From positions 23,741,786 through 23,805,785 of the forward strand of contig QCXZ01000041.1 in assembly GCA_025024175.1 (NCBI GenBank): 64,000 nt of DNA, written 5' to 3'. The translations under genes and the position numbers were made by a program. This document shows positions 21,760-33,700 of this stretch, one piece after another. The DNA is from Rhyzopertha dominica (Eukaryota > Arthropoda > Insecta > Coleoptera > Bostrichidae). The notes below the pieces were generated by a model, which was not told the origin of the DNA, made no database searches, and saw only the letters and a program-made list of their open reading frames with translations. The first letter of the stretch is position 1; each line of letters opens with the position of its first letter.

Positions 21760-24700
21760 CTAAGCAAGAACATAACTTTTATTAGATTTCGATCATTGTA
21801 TCGACTTACAAACCTAAAGCCATGTACCAGGTGAAATTTATTTTTCTTTCAATCTTTGTGCCTCCGATTGTTCCATAGTATACATTGACCAGTGCTGATA
21901 TGTCATCTGTGGGTAAAGAACTAAAAAAAATATTTTTATTAGTAAAATAAAAGTGGTGAACATAGATACGATTAATTTAAACATGACAATACATATATTA
22001 TCGAAAAGCATTGTTATTGCTCTTTCTGTAATAAACTTCATTTTATAAAATTTTATCCTATGATTTGGAATAAAAAGGTGTTAACGCGCATGAGTTAAAT
22101 GGGTCAAAACACCCCCAAAAACAAAACACAAGGCGGGAATATTTCGTATGTTGTGGGTATCAATATCCTAATATTCTAGAGAATTTGTGCGGAGTAAATA
22201 TTCTAGGAAATACTCTTAAGTGAAATTATTCACGAATAGCAATTATACGAAGAAATACCTATGTCAGTCAGTTGAAACTCCAACTAACCATCTCATGTTT
22301 GTGAATAGTAAAAATTGTTTATAAAATCTACAAATTGTGTTAGCGCTAAAATGATCACAAGAAACAAATAATTAACAAAAAGGGTTTTTTTCCACAAGAA
22401 TAAAAATATAACATTTGTAATTCGCATAAATAAGAAAAATATACGAGGACGTTAGAAAAGATGAATGGATTTCAAGAAGAAAGAGTAATATTGTAGAAAA
22501 AATAGGAATTACCACACCAATGGCCAATCTGACGCACAACTGCATTAGGTAGTCATATCGACAAAAGCACAAGCTATAAAGCATAAGTATAAGTTATAAA
22601 CTAAGCTTAAATTTTATGTTTGTTACTGTAAGGGCTACTAGTAAAAACTGATTAAGGCTTATTATTATAACTATACCTTAAAACGTAAGAATCTGCTTGT
22701 ATACCATAGGAAATTCCGTCGCATTCCCTGTAACACGGCTCTACCTGACCTTTAATATTACCTGCATCAGGATGGTGTCCTAAAGAAAGCAGTATTACAT
22801 TTTCTTCTATTCTTCAATTTATGATCGCTTACTGTCATAAATTGAACGGGAACGGGCCACTTCTTTGATCTTTGCTGCAACAGGGAATTTTCAATAATAT
22901 ATTCCAAATAACAGATTTCTACTATGTTCACCTATGTTGTCATGGAGGCATTGCTGGTCGACAATAGTACATTTCCTAAGTTTTCCTGCAAGTATTATCG
23001 TTAAAACTGGGAGATATACAGGTGATTCGCTAAGAATGCGGAGCGGCTGTATCTTGAAATATCTCAAGCTACTGCTTTGAGAACATTATAAATAAAAACG
23101 TATTAAACGTATTAAAAGTATTTTGAAGTTCCTAAGTTTCTCGCTAGGGGGCGTATTTGGCATTAAGTTACAAATAAACGCAAATAAATCCTAAATTTGA
23201 AAATGAAGATGGAAAATAGAATTCTTAGATCCTATTTTTTATTAATTAATATTAATGGCAAATGGTTACAAAATTGGTTCTTCCAAATAGATGTAGGTTT
23301 AAGTTCTTGGCAAAATAGTATACACACAACCGAGCAATTTATCCAAAACTGATTCAAATTAATTTTCACTTCCAACGACTAGTATTTATTATTAATTTTT
23401 TAAACTTAGTAACATTACTTCAAGTATTCAAAGAAATTTTAGTGGTTATCCTATTACATTGTGTTTAGTTCAGTTGTTGATTGTTGCTTTTAAAAATAAT
23501 TATTAATCAATTTAAGAATTAGATTAGAAATGCAAATTAAACTGAACTACTATTTAATAAATTAGTTACTCGATTATGTGTGGTACAAATAACTTCAAAA
23601 CGAGAAAAGTTATCAATCGGGTTTTCATCAGTCATTAAATAGCCTACAAAACAAAGTTAGAAATTGTACATTGTCTTATTTATTTTTTACCGAAACAAAG
23701 AACGAAGTAACTGTCATTTTGTGTGTTGTGTGTACTGTTTTAGCAGGTTTTACTAGTTTTATAATAGCCTACAAAAAAGTGAAAAAATTATGTTGTCCTA
23801 TGTTAGTTTTTTTTCTATTTTGTTTCGTGGGTGTACTATTTTGGCAATAATTATGGCAGCACGGGTTTTTATTACCCTCTTTCTTACATAAAAGCCTACT
23901 AAACGAATTGAAAAAAGATATACTGTCCTATTTAAGTTTTTTCAGAAATCGAGGTTAGTATAACAATTTTTCAATTAGCGCCCTCTACAGCTATTTAAGG
24001 CAACCTATTTTGCAACAATTAACATTAAAATTAATCCCTGTGAAACTGCATACACCTTAGTTCCTTAAATTCGGTTGAGGCGTTTAGAAGATATTATAGC
24101 ATATAGAAGTATTGCCACTATTTTGCTTTGTATTACCGTTACCATGGCAACCAGAGAAAAAATGTAGCGAAACTTTTTTATAATTAAGAAGTGATTCCAT
24201 TTACGTGTTATCGATAAATTTTAGATTTATTTGCATTTATTTGTAAGATGATGTCAAATACGCCCGATAAGAGGAAATTTAAGAACTTCAAAATATTTTA
24301 GTGAATTTCTCTAATACAATTTTAATTTAAAAATTTTGTCTCAAAGCGATACCTTCACGGTTTTTTAAGATACATCCGCTCGGTATCCTTAGTGAATCAC
24401 CCTACATTGCAAGTAATATACGGTGGTTTACCAGTATAAGGCAAGTAAAACGGCACACAGTGGCATACTCCACCAACAGCATGGGCATAGAATGCATGCA
24501 AGCAAGTGAACAAGTTGTACTTATCTGCCCAGTCGGACTGTTTCTGTTATAAACATATTATTATGTAGTGCAAACAACTTTAAATTACATTGTTTAAAAC
24601 AATTCAGCGCTTACACAGGCAAAAATGTAAGCTTATTATTGAAGTTCAAGTTCAACATTGTAATAGTTACGAAAATATTTATTGATTATCGAATCACTTA

Positions 24701-27700
24701 ATTATGTAGCTTGAAACCTTGAAAGCATGCTTGCTTTTATTATGCTTTAGTTTCGCGATACTAATAGAATTACTTTAGGAGTTTCGATGTGCTTGAAAAA
24801 TAAATTATAAATACGAGAATACGTGGACGGATGCCCTTAGTGCTATCTAAGCGGAACTCAGAGCTAGGCAGCTTATAAATTACAGACATCGACCTAGTGC
24901 AGGTTCCTATCGATGGCGTCGCAGAATACTCCGAAAGTAAGATGAAATAAATAGATCATCTGCCCTAGTCAATTCACTCTCATCCTACGACTAGTTTCGC
25001 CCTGTTGAGGCTCATCAGGCAGGGGCAGAGAGTACATTGACCAAAACAGACCGTCGCGGGCGGACTGATGATAGTCGATGCCTATAATTTATATGGCGCC
25101 TAGATCGCGGAGTTTCGCTTAAATGGTACTGAGGGCATATGATCTGGTATTCTCGTATTCATCACTGATACATACGATAATCTGCTTTGGTCAATTTACT
25201 CTCTACCTCTGCCTGATGAGCCCCAATAAAGCGAAACTAGTCGTAGGGTGAATTGATCAGGACATATAATTTATTTACTTCGTCTTGCTTTCGGAGTATT
25301 CTCCGACGCTATTGATAAGAGCTTGCAGTAGGTCGATATCTAGTAGAGGTGAGCGTTTTAGTTCGAGGAATAGTTCATGCTGAAGTAGTTAAATGAATAG
25401 TTCAATTTTGTCGTTACAAATGAATTATAGTTGAATTCGCTAAACGCTTCCCCTTTTACAGTCCTGCAGTTGATATATGTGCTTGCGGACTTGTGCTATA
25501 CAACATACAACAGCTGATTACCGTTTAGTTCTATGATAGCTACACATATCGTGTATATTTATGATATGAAACGTATGTAATAGGTACTTTAATCGTTAAC
25601 GAAACTGGCATTATGAAAAGGATTTAAATTTGTAATTAACTTAATGACTTTGGAAACACAATAAGTATAGCGAAAGTAATAATTAATAACTTCACTAACA
25701 CATAATAATACAACTACAGTCCAAATAATTGTAGGTAAAGACGAACAATAATCGCTGTGCAAGCGAGCAAGACTTCGTTTTTCATCAATCATCAACCGCA
25801 CACCAATAGTTATTATGCATTCTTAAATGTTGACAAGGAATAAACTTATGTCTCCTAATGTTTGTTAAATTTAAGATTGTATTAACATTGTATATTATAT
25901 AATTATACCACTTACTTTAACTTGTCCAGATTTTAAACATGCCGTGCTACTGAAATGCTTAAAGCCATTACAAAAGTACCAGCAATGTTTAGGTATTTGA
26001 TATATATTTGGTGTATTACTGCTTTATTCCAACATTCTAGCTTGCAACAAAACGGGGTCAGCGAGACTGCGACGCCATTGTATTTTATACAAACTAACAG
26101 GTGTTCGGCTAGTAGTTTCTAATGTAGCTGACAGGTAGGCCTTAACATCAACTGTATAATGTTCACACCAGTCGTCCTGGTATTTGTTGACAAATGTCCT
26201 GAGATGATTCTTCATAGTCCTGTTGAATAAATCGTTTGACCATTTCATCAGACAGGAGATGCAAGGGCTTTGTCATAATTATCCTATTCCCAAGGTATCA
26301 TGCATCATAGTTGTAGTGTGATTCCAAAGCGATAAAACGTATTCTGGACGAGGGCTTCGGCTGCTGCTGGCTCCTGGTTTGGGAGCGCATAAGCGTCTTG
26401 TCACTAGCCACCATAACATAATGGATTCCATTCCTTAAAATGGTCCTGGTACATCAATAGCAATTCTCTCAAAATGTAGCATTGTTTTCATTGTTTCATT
26501 CCCCCGGAGTTCTACTCTTGGCGCCTTTACTAGCTGCGACACCACTGCCTATTACTCTCAGTGAGCTCAATAACCTTTCAAAGCTAGGCTTTTGGCTAAG
26601 ATGTCCTTCCTTTTCGGTCTTTCTCCACCCCCACAAACTTCAAGACAGGTCCAATTCTCTCGTCTTCCATTTGTCCTCTTCGAATTCGTCTTCCATCCTG
26701 TCGCAATACGGTTTGTCTATCGTGTCGGCTTTCTTTTGATCCGCTCTACCACACTATCTAAAATTAATACACTCACGGTCTTCTGGTCATTGCTACGCAA
26801 CTTCCCTTTCTAGTGTTACGACCGAGAGTAGTATTCCTAAAACCGAGCTACCTACCCCTCCGGTTTAGGTGTTATAGATTATAAAACCATATTAATTATG
26901 TACATATACCATACAGATATGAGAATACTCCATGCTGTTAACATAATTGAAATTTGAGTCTTACTGAAGCGCGCAGTAATGCTCAACTTGTGGCATACAT
27001 CCGGGATTCCGAACTACTGTGTCCACAATAAACTCGTATTCGGGTCTTCAATATGCAAGAATTGGAGCGGAGCATATTTGCTTATGTTTGTCAGGCTTCT
27101 TGGCACTGGATTTCCTGTTAAACGGTTCATCGATTTCGGTAATACGATGCAGAGGTCTGGCCATGTGCGTAAATCCTTTGACAAACCTCTTATAATAAGT
27201 ACATAAAATCCCAGAATACTTCTGATTTCGCATTCGTACTTTGTCACTGGACCATGTACGTACTTCGCTTTCGTCTTCGTTGGTTTTCACTCCTTTCGCC
27301 GAAATGATATATTTAAGAAATTCAACCTTTTTTCGAAGAAATTGCTGCTACTTGATTAATTTAAACCCTGCAATGAAAAATTGTCATTATTTCCTATTGT
27401 CAATTTTCAATATAGTCCTTTTAATAGTCTCCGCCTGTCTCTCAAATGTGACAGGAGCGTTACGTAATCCAAATGGCATTACATTAAGCTGCCATTGCTG
27501 GTTGGAAAATCTGCCTCCTATTTCCTTTGGGTAGATTTCTATTTGCAATATCCACTTTTTAAATCCAAAGTCGAGAACCACTTAAATTCCAATCATGGGT
27601 CCAAACTGTCGTCAATCCTTGATAAGCACGTTAGGAGAGAACAGTGGACTACTTCAAAATTCGATAACCTGCTTATTCATGTCTTGCAGCAACTTAATGA

Positions 27701-30700
27701 CCTTAATGACCATTTCTTTTTTGGTCGCTTTCGGCGTTTGTTTTATCAATCTGTATTGATTCGGTGTTGAACTATATTACTATATTTGTCCTTCCTATGC
27801 CGTGTTCATTCTCGAAAAATAACTGCAATTTTTACCTTAAGTTGTTCAGCGGCCATCTTCTGGTCGGCTAAAAATTTTCTTTGATGCCAAAAATAGTCCT
27901 CACCTTGTATCTATCTTCTGCGGTGTGACCCCGCAGATGGGGCGGGGCGCTGCACTTAGATCTTTCGATCCATTGTGCCCGCACCGTAGTTTAGAAGAGT
28001 CCTGCCTTCTCAAAGAAGTGCAGTATCTCTTTCCAAGGTAACCTATAAAGATCTTCAGTCTTAATAAATTGAGACCCAAATTCTCCAAACCTTTTGGCCT
28101 CCAGGGGCTTGCACTTGGTAAGGAGCTGAATCGGAGTTTCCTCCTCTTCTGAGCAGAACCTACAGGTGCTACTCTTTATTGAGCCGGCAGTGTCCCGTAA
28201 GGACACCCACCATTAATCGCAACTGAGAGCGACTCCAGCTTAAAAGCCAATTCCTGAGCAGGTGTAAGTCCAATGATGGAGGCCCTAGATTGCCTCAGTT
28301 CCGGCGCGTCTTCCCAATACAAGTGAAATTCACGATCAAGCCACTTTGTGATCTCGGCCCTCAGTCTGCTTTCTGGAATAGCGATGGAAGGTTGCGGTCC
28401 GAGATTAGGTGTGGACGCCGCCCTTTTTGCTAACCTATCGGCCCTTTCACTGCCTTCAGTACCTGCGTGAGCACGCACCCAAGTCAAATTAACCCGATTA
28501 TGTTAGACCAACCTTATTAATGTATTACGACAGTCCAGTAGAAGGCCAGAGCGCACCCTAACACAGGTAAACGCTCAAAGTATCGCAACAAATTTATATA
28601 TGCAATCCGGAATACCCTCTACTGAGATTCTCATGAGCACATGCGAGGATTGCATAAATTTGTGCTTGGAATACGCTCGGTCGTAAGACAAACTGAGTTG
28701 CACCCTCGGAGATGTACCACATATTCCCGCGCCTGTGCCTGTGTCCATTTTAGACCATTTGCAATATGGTCGAGAACCACTTAAATTCCAATCATGGGTC
28801 CAAAGTGTCGTCAATCGTTCTTTATAAGCACGATAAGAGAGAAGAGTGGACTACTTCAAAGTTCGATAACACCCTGCTTATTCATGTCTTGCAGCAACTT
28901 AATGACCTTAATGACCATTTCCTTTTTGGTTGCTTTCGGCGTTTGTTTTATCGGTCTGTATTGATTCGGCGTTGAACTATATTCGTCCTTCCTATGCCGT
29001 GTTCATTCTCGAAAAATAATTGCAATTTTTTATCTTAAGATGTTCAGCGGCCATCTTCTGGTCGGCTAAAATTTTTTTTTGATGTTGCCAAAAGTAGTCT
29101 TCACTTTATTGTGCCAACTAATTTTGTTGACCCTTCAATATTGCTTACCAAAACTGGCTTTCCACACCTGCCCATAGTTGTCTCCTTTTTAACTTCTTGT
29201 TTTACTGGTCTTTGTCGTGATAAGTGACCATCCGAGAATAATCCCTTTGCATGCAAAAGATGACTAATACTCCGATTAATTCCNTATAATTGTTCTCAAC
29301 CTCTACAGGAGCTAGATCTTGCTGACAAAGGCAATCTTCTATTAAAGGAACCCCTGTCACCGAACCNGTGGCTTCCCACTTCTGTCCGGTATCACCTCTT
29401 CATCTCGTATATCATACTTCTCTATCCGATATTCAAAATTGCCTTGTCAGTTACATGTAATCCATCCCAATAATCACCGGGTCTGAAAATCACGAAAGCT
29501 ATGGAAAACGGCCCTGATTCCAATCACCATCTCCACCAATGCTTCTCCGTAAATTCCCAATATTCATCCACTGGCTGTAACACTTTTACTCTCCATTCTG
29601 GTAGTGGTGTGTGTCTCGGTATCAAGTGCCTACAATCTTACATCAATTTACTCGCGAAAACTAGTACTTGTACAGTCGGGACATGTAAGGGTCTTCTCGA
29701 AGGTCTTCGTACCGTTCGAGCTTGCATCCTTGCCGATGATTAATTAACTTTGTAATTAAATCAGTCAGTGAGGTGAACGTCTGTTACATGTAATGTCAGA
29801 GCCATTATTGTTTCGAGTTCTCTTCTTTAAATCGAACGTGGTTGCTGGAGAGACTCGCTGCTTCGTACGCCATTCCTTTTAGGAATCCTTCCCAGAAGTC
29901 TAGGCTCAACAGCTTAAGGTTTTGCTATATTTCCAAATCTGTCACGCCACCCATAAACACATCTGCTGCCAAACTCTTCATCATATTGTAAGCATATGTT
30001 TTAACAACGGGTCTTGGGCTGGGCCCGTAAAGCTGTTTTATAAGCATATTTTTAACACCTGGCTCAAGATTTTGGTTTGAAGGCTTCCGTGGTTGTTGTC
30101 GATGACTGGGCTAGTTCCCACATTGGTTATTAGACCTTGACGTTTCGACACTCATGTCGGTGTCTTCCTCAGAAGTAGCTCTGAAACTGATATGTCCTAG
30201 TCCGCTCGGGTATTTATACGCGTCCGGGTCACTGACGCGTGGACGTTTTTACGCATGACCGGTTTCCAGATTCCAGGTAGTTCAATGCCCCGGTCTCGGT
30301 TGTAATTGTGCGGGTTCTTCTGAATTTCGATGGCTTCCTTGTACAGTCTCGGCCAGAATCTCGCTTCCCTCGACAGCATTTGTGCTTCCTCGAATTTTAT
30401 GATGTGGCCAGTCTCCATTCGATGTTGTGCTACAGCCGACCTATCACCTTCCCGGTCTCTGGTGTCCCTCATGTGCTCCTTGATTCTCGTGCTGATGTGC
30501 CTTCCGGTTTGGCCGATGTAAACCTTCCCGCAGCTGCATGGGATGCTGTACACACCTTGTGTTTGTAGCTCCTCAGTCGTCGAACGATATTTCGGAAAGG
30601 CGTTGGCTATCTTTCTCGGGGCGGTGAAGATGGTGTTTATATGATGTCTTCTCAGCATCCGTCCGATCTTATCTGTACATCCATTGACGTAGGGCAGGTA

Positions 30701-33700
30701 TGCTGCAGCGATGTGCTGCACTGGTTCCTTCCTCCGTGGTTGCTTGTTGATATAATCTAATCTAATTCCTCTTCTAGGTGGTCTGGTTCGCTGACTAGCT
30801 TCGCCCGCTGTATCAGCGTGTTGATGACTCCTTCTTTTTGGGCGGGGTGGTGGTGTGAATCTGCATGCAGGTAGCGATCCGTGTGGGTTGGCTTCCTATA
30901 GCCCCGATGTCCTAGCGTGCCGTCTTGTTTCCTTGTGTTTCCTTATGTTCTGTTCTCCATGCGGCCAGAGGGTTAGTGTCATCCACGTATCTAAACCAAA
31001 ACTTAGGTTTAAGCCGTGCCGATGCCAATGCAGTTGTCTCGAAGGCTTCCAAGTAAATGTTAGCTATCAGCGGAGAAAGCGGTGACGACATCGGAGCACC
31101 TTCTGTCTGGTCGTAGTATTCCTCCTGGAAAATAACATGTCACCTAGCTCAAGATTTTTCGATGAGAGTTCAAATTATGGGAGATGTAGCCTTCTGCTCA
31201 TTATTAAGTTCTGTCTCGGATTTGACATGATCTCGTACGTCTTTAATTTCAGTTTCAATACGCTTTCGTAAATGTTGGAGATTGCTTTGTCCTACTTTTT
31301 TAAGTTATGTTCTCCAGCCCTCATTTTTTGGAACACCTTTATATGTTCTTATTTTCCTGTATTCTGGTTCTAGCAGTCATAAATATGTTTATTTATCTTC
31401 CATGTTTTACCTGCACTTCAGACACCAATCGTAGCGCGTTTGGTGTTCGCGTTATTAAGAACGCAATCTGTTTATTATTTTACCTCTTGAAAAATGTTAT
31501 TCTTATTCCGCAGAAAAAATCAAAAACTGAATAAAATCTATTATCGTATGATAACGGAGTATATAATTGATCTTCATATTGCAAATATCTGCTTTTCGCT
31601 ACATTATTATGTTAATCATCAAGTAAGGTTCACGACGAAGTTCTCGGGCTTCGAGTAGGCTGGGATCGATTTCACCTGTGCTAGCAATACTTTAAACATT
31701 CATACAACATGCACTAGATAAGTGTAAGGTTTGTTGGTGGTTTGTTGAACACAAAAAAAAGAACAGCTGCAACAGATCTCGATCACGTTTTTCCGTACAA
31801 GGGTTCGACGCTGAGTCCTTATTGTCTTATTCATGGTTCATACATAATCCAAAATTTATTGCTTCTACTTTTTTATTTTTTATCAAAGCAGATGGGTACA
31901 TCAAGACATGATTATGCTATTCGTTATTATTGTAAACTTATATCCCACAACCACTGTCACTGCGATGAGGACTTGCAAGCATGATCTACAAATTGTACTC
32001 AAGAAAATGAGAACTTTTTGCTGGATCATACCTATCGTACATTTGAATTTATGGCCTCATATTTTCGTAACTATTCATGTTTTACCTATACATTTCTCTT
32101 GTATGATTTGTTTAGTGTTACTTAGAAATTTACAGAGGCATTGATTTCAAAATTATTTAATATCTAAAACTACTTCTACAACAGCAAATCAGTTTGGTTT
32201 AATATTTTCTATTTTCATAAGACTATGGTCCTACACTGTTAGAAGTGTAAATGTGTAAACGTAAATACCTCGGAATTAAAACAACAACCCNTCTTTTCAA
32301 TTGGTATCTTTTTTATATCTAAATCTGTTACTACCATCGTTGGCTCCATTGTAACCTTTAAATGGTGTCTTGAAAGAACAACTAAACTCTCTAAATTTAT
32401 TGACGGGAATTGATAGGGTTCATGGACTACCAAAAATATTCCTTCATGCTGAGCAATTGAAGGCATATATTGACTGCTGTTTACCATTATATTCATCTTA
32501 AGACCTGAAGAAGGCCCTAATCCTCTGACAACCACATTTATTGCGCTACAATAGAAATGCCGGTATTTAATATGTACTAATAATTTTTAATTACTTATTT
32601 TTTGTTCTTTGTCCTCTGTAATTGAAAGAGCAACAGTAGCCTGTTGTGGTCACAACAAGATGAAAAAGTTCCGAACAGTTATACTTCTCGCCCACCAGGA
32701 AGCAGTTTCGCAGCAAGTAATCGCAAGGCTGTGTTAGCTGAAACATGCTACAACTTATACTTTACAAATTAATGTATGATTCATAAAATGATAAGAAGTC
32801 CGTACATAAATGTTACAGTACAAAACGTTAAACATTTAATCCAGAGCCGCGGTAGCACACTCTGACGGGTCTAGGACTTTTCGCCTCCGCCGTTTCGCGG
32901 TCGCCGATTCGCAGCCGCCGATTCGCAGCCGGCCGTTTCGAAGCCAGACCTTTTCGCAGCCGGATCATTTCGAAGCCGGCCGTTTGGCAGTCGACTATTT
33001 CGACGCCAAACTGATAACAATATTTATGACAAAAAATTAAAAATTTGTTTTTCTGAGAAAGTAAGATGGCTAGGGACTAATTTGAGTATTATGAAAGATT
33101 TTTTTCTTAAAGAAATTTTTTTGTACCTACCTTATTACCAGGAGTACCTAATTGTCGAATGGTAAAAAAAACCAAAATAACCTTCATTATAATATAAGAT
33201 TTGCAATCACAGGAAGATTATTGGGTGCAAATATTATTTAATACGTTTCTATATTATAATTTTTTGCATGAATTTTTTACTCGCTCTAGAGCGCTTTTCC
33301 ACTGTTTTTTAAATAATTTTAATAAATTTACAGATATCAGAAAGTACTTGATAAAAATCTATTAACCTAGTTCTAGTTTAACAAGTAAAGGATAAATGGT
33401 AAGAAAAACGTCTGTGGCTCAGAAAATCTGGATGAAGATTTAAGCGATAAGCAACTCTTCCTAATTTTATATTTTGGAATGTTAGATCTGTGGATAGGAC
33501 ATGCTGAAAGTACTATCCTGCAGTGATACAATATTTAGGCCGTTGCATTACGTTTTTTCCCCCAAATATTAGTCTACGCCAAGGCGTGTGCCCATTAGTG
33601 AAGAAAAAGGCATTACCTACCCTAAAAAGTTTTTTATATTGAATAGAGATTAAATCATTATTTAAATAGTGTAACTTCTATATAAAAAAATCAGGAATTT

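Larger units (their letters stand above)
24880..25350. repeat. Inverted repeat carrying two hammerhead motifs
   Basis: Arms of about 165 bp (24880-25055 and 25190-25350) are inverted copies around about 135 bp of unrelated sequence. Shared words include GTCGTAGG, GAAACTAG, CTGATGAG and CGGAGTATTCT. Each arm contains a hammerhead ribozyme core in opposite orientation. The arms resemble terminal repeats of Penelope-like elements or retrozymes. No protein is encoded. Confidence 0.8.
26024..30110 (-). mobile_element. Degenerate Ty3/Gypsy element with nested LINE
   Basis: Minus-strand remnants appear in the expected order from high to low coordinate: protease area with VIIGMDYM (about 29460-29490), RT (27014-27660) and integrase C-terminal core (26024-26248). 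An RNase H LINE fragment (27906-28766) and a 335-bp duplication interrupt the RT. Frames are broken throughout, and no LTR pair was identified. It lies in intron 4 of gene B, in the same orientation as the host gene. Confidence 0.75.

Noticed and set aside
29501..30110. Separate gene upstream of the Gypsy RT
   Set aside because: Open frames are short and inconsistent; more likely decayed gag/protease of the same element.
32595..32598. AT or GC donor for intron 3 of genes B and C (ATAAGT, GCAAGT)
   Set aside because: A GT four bases downstream in both genes gives the correct phase with exon 4.
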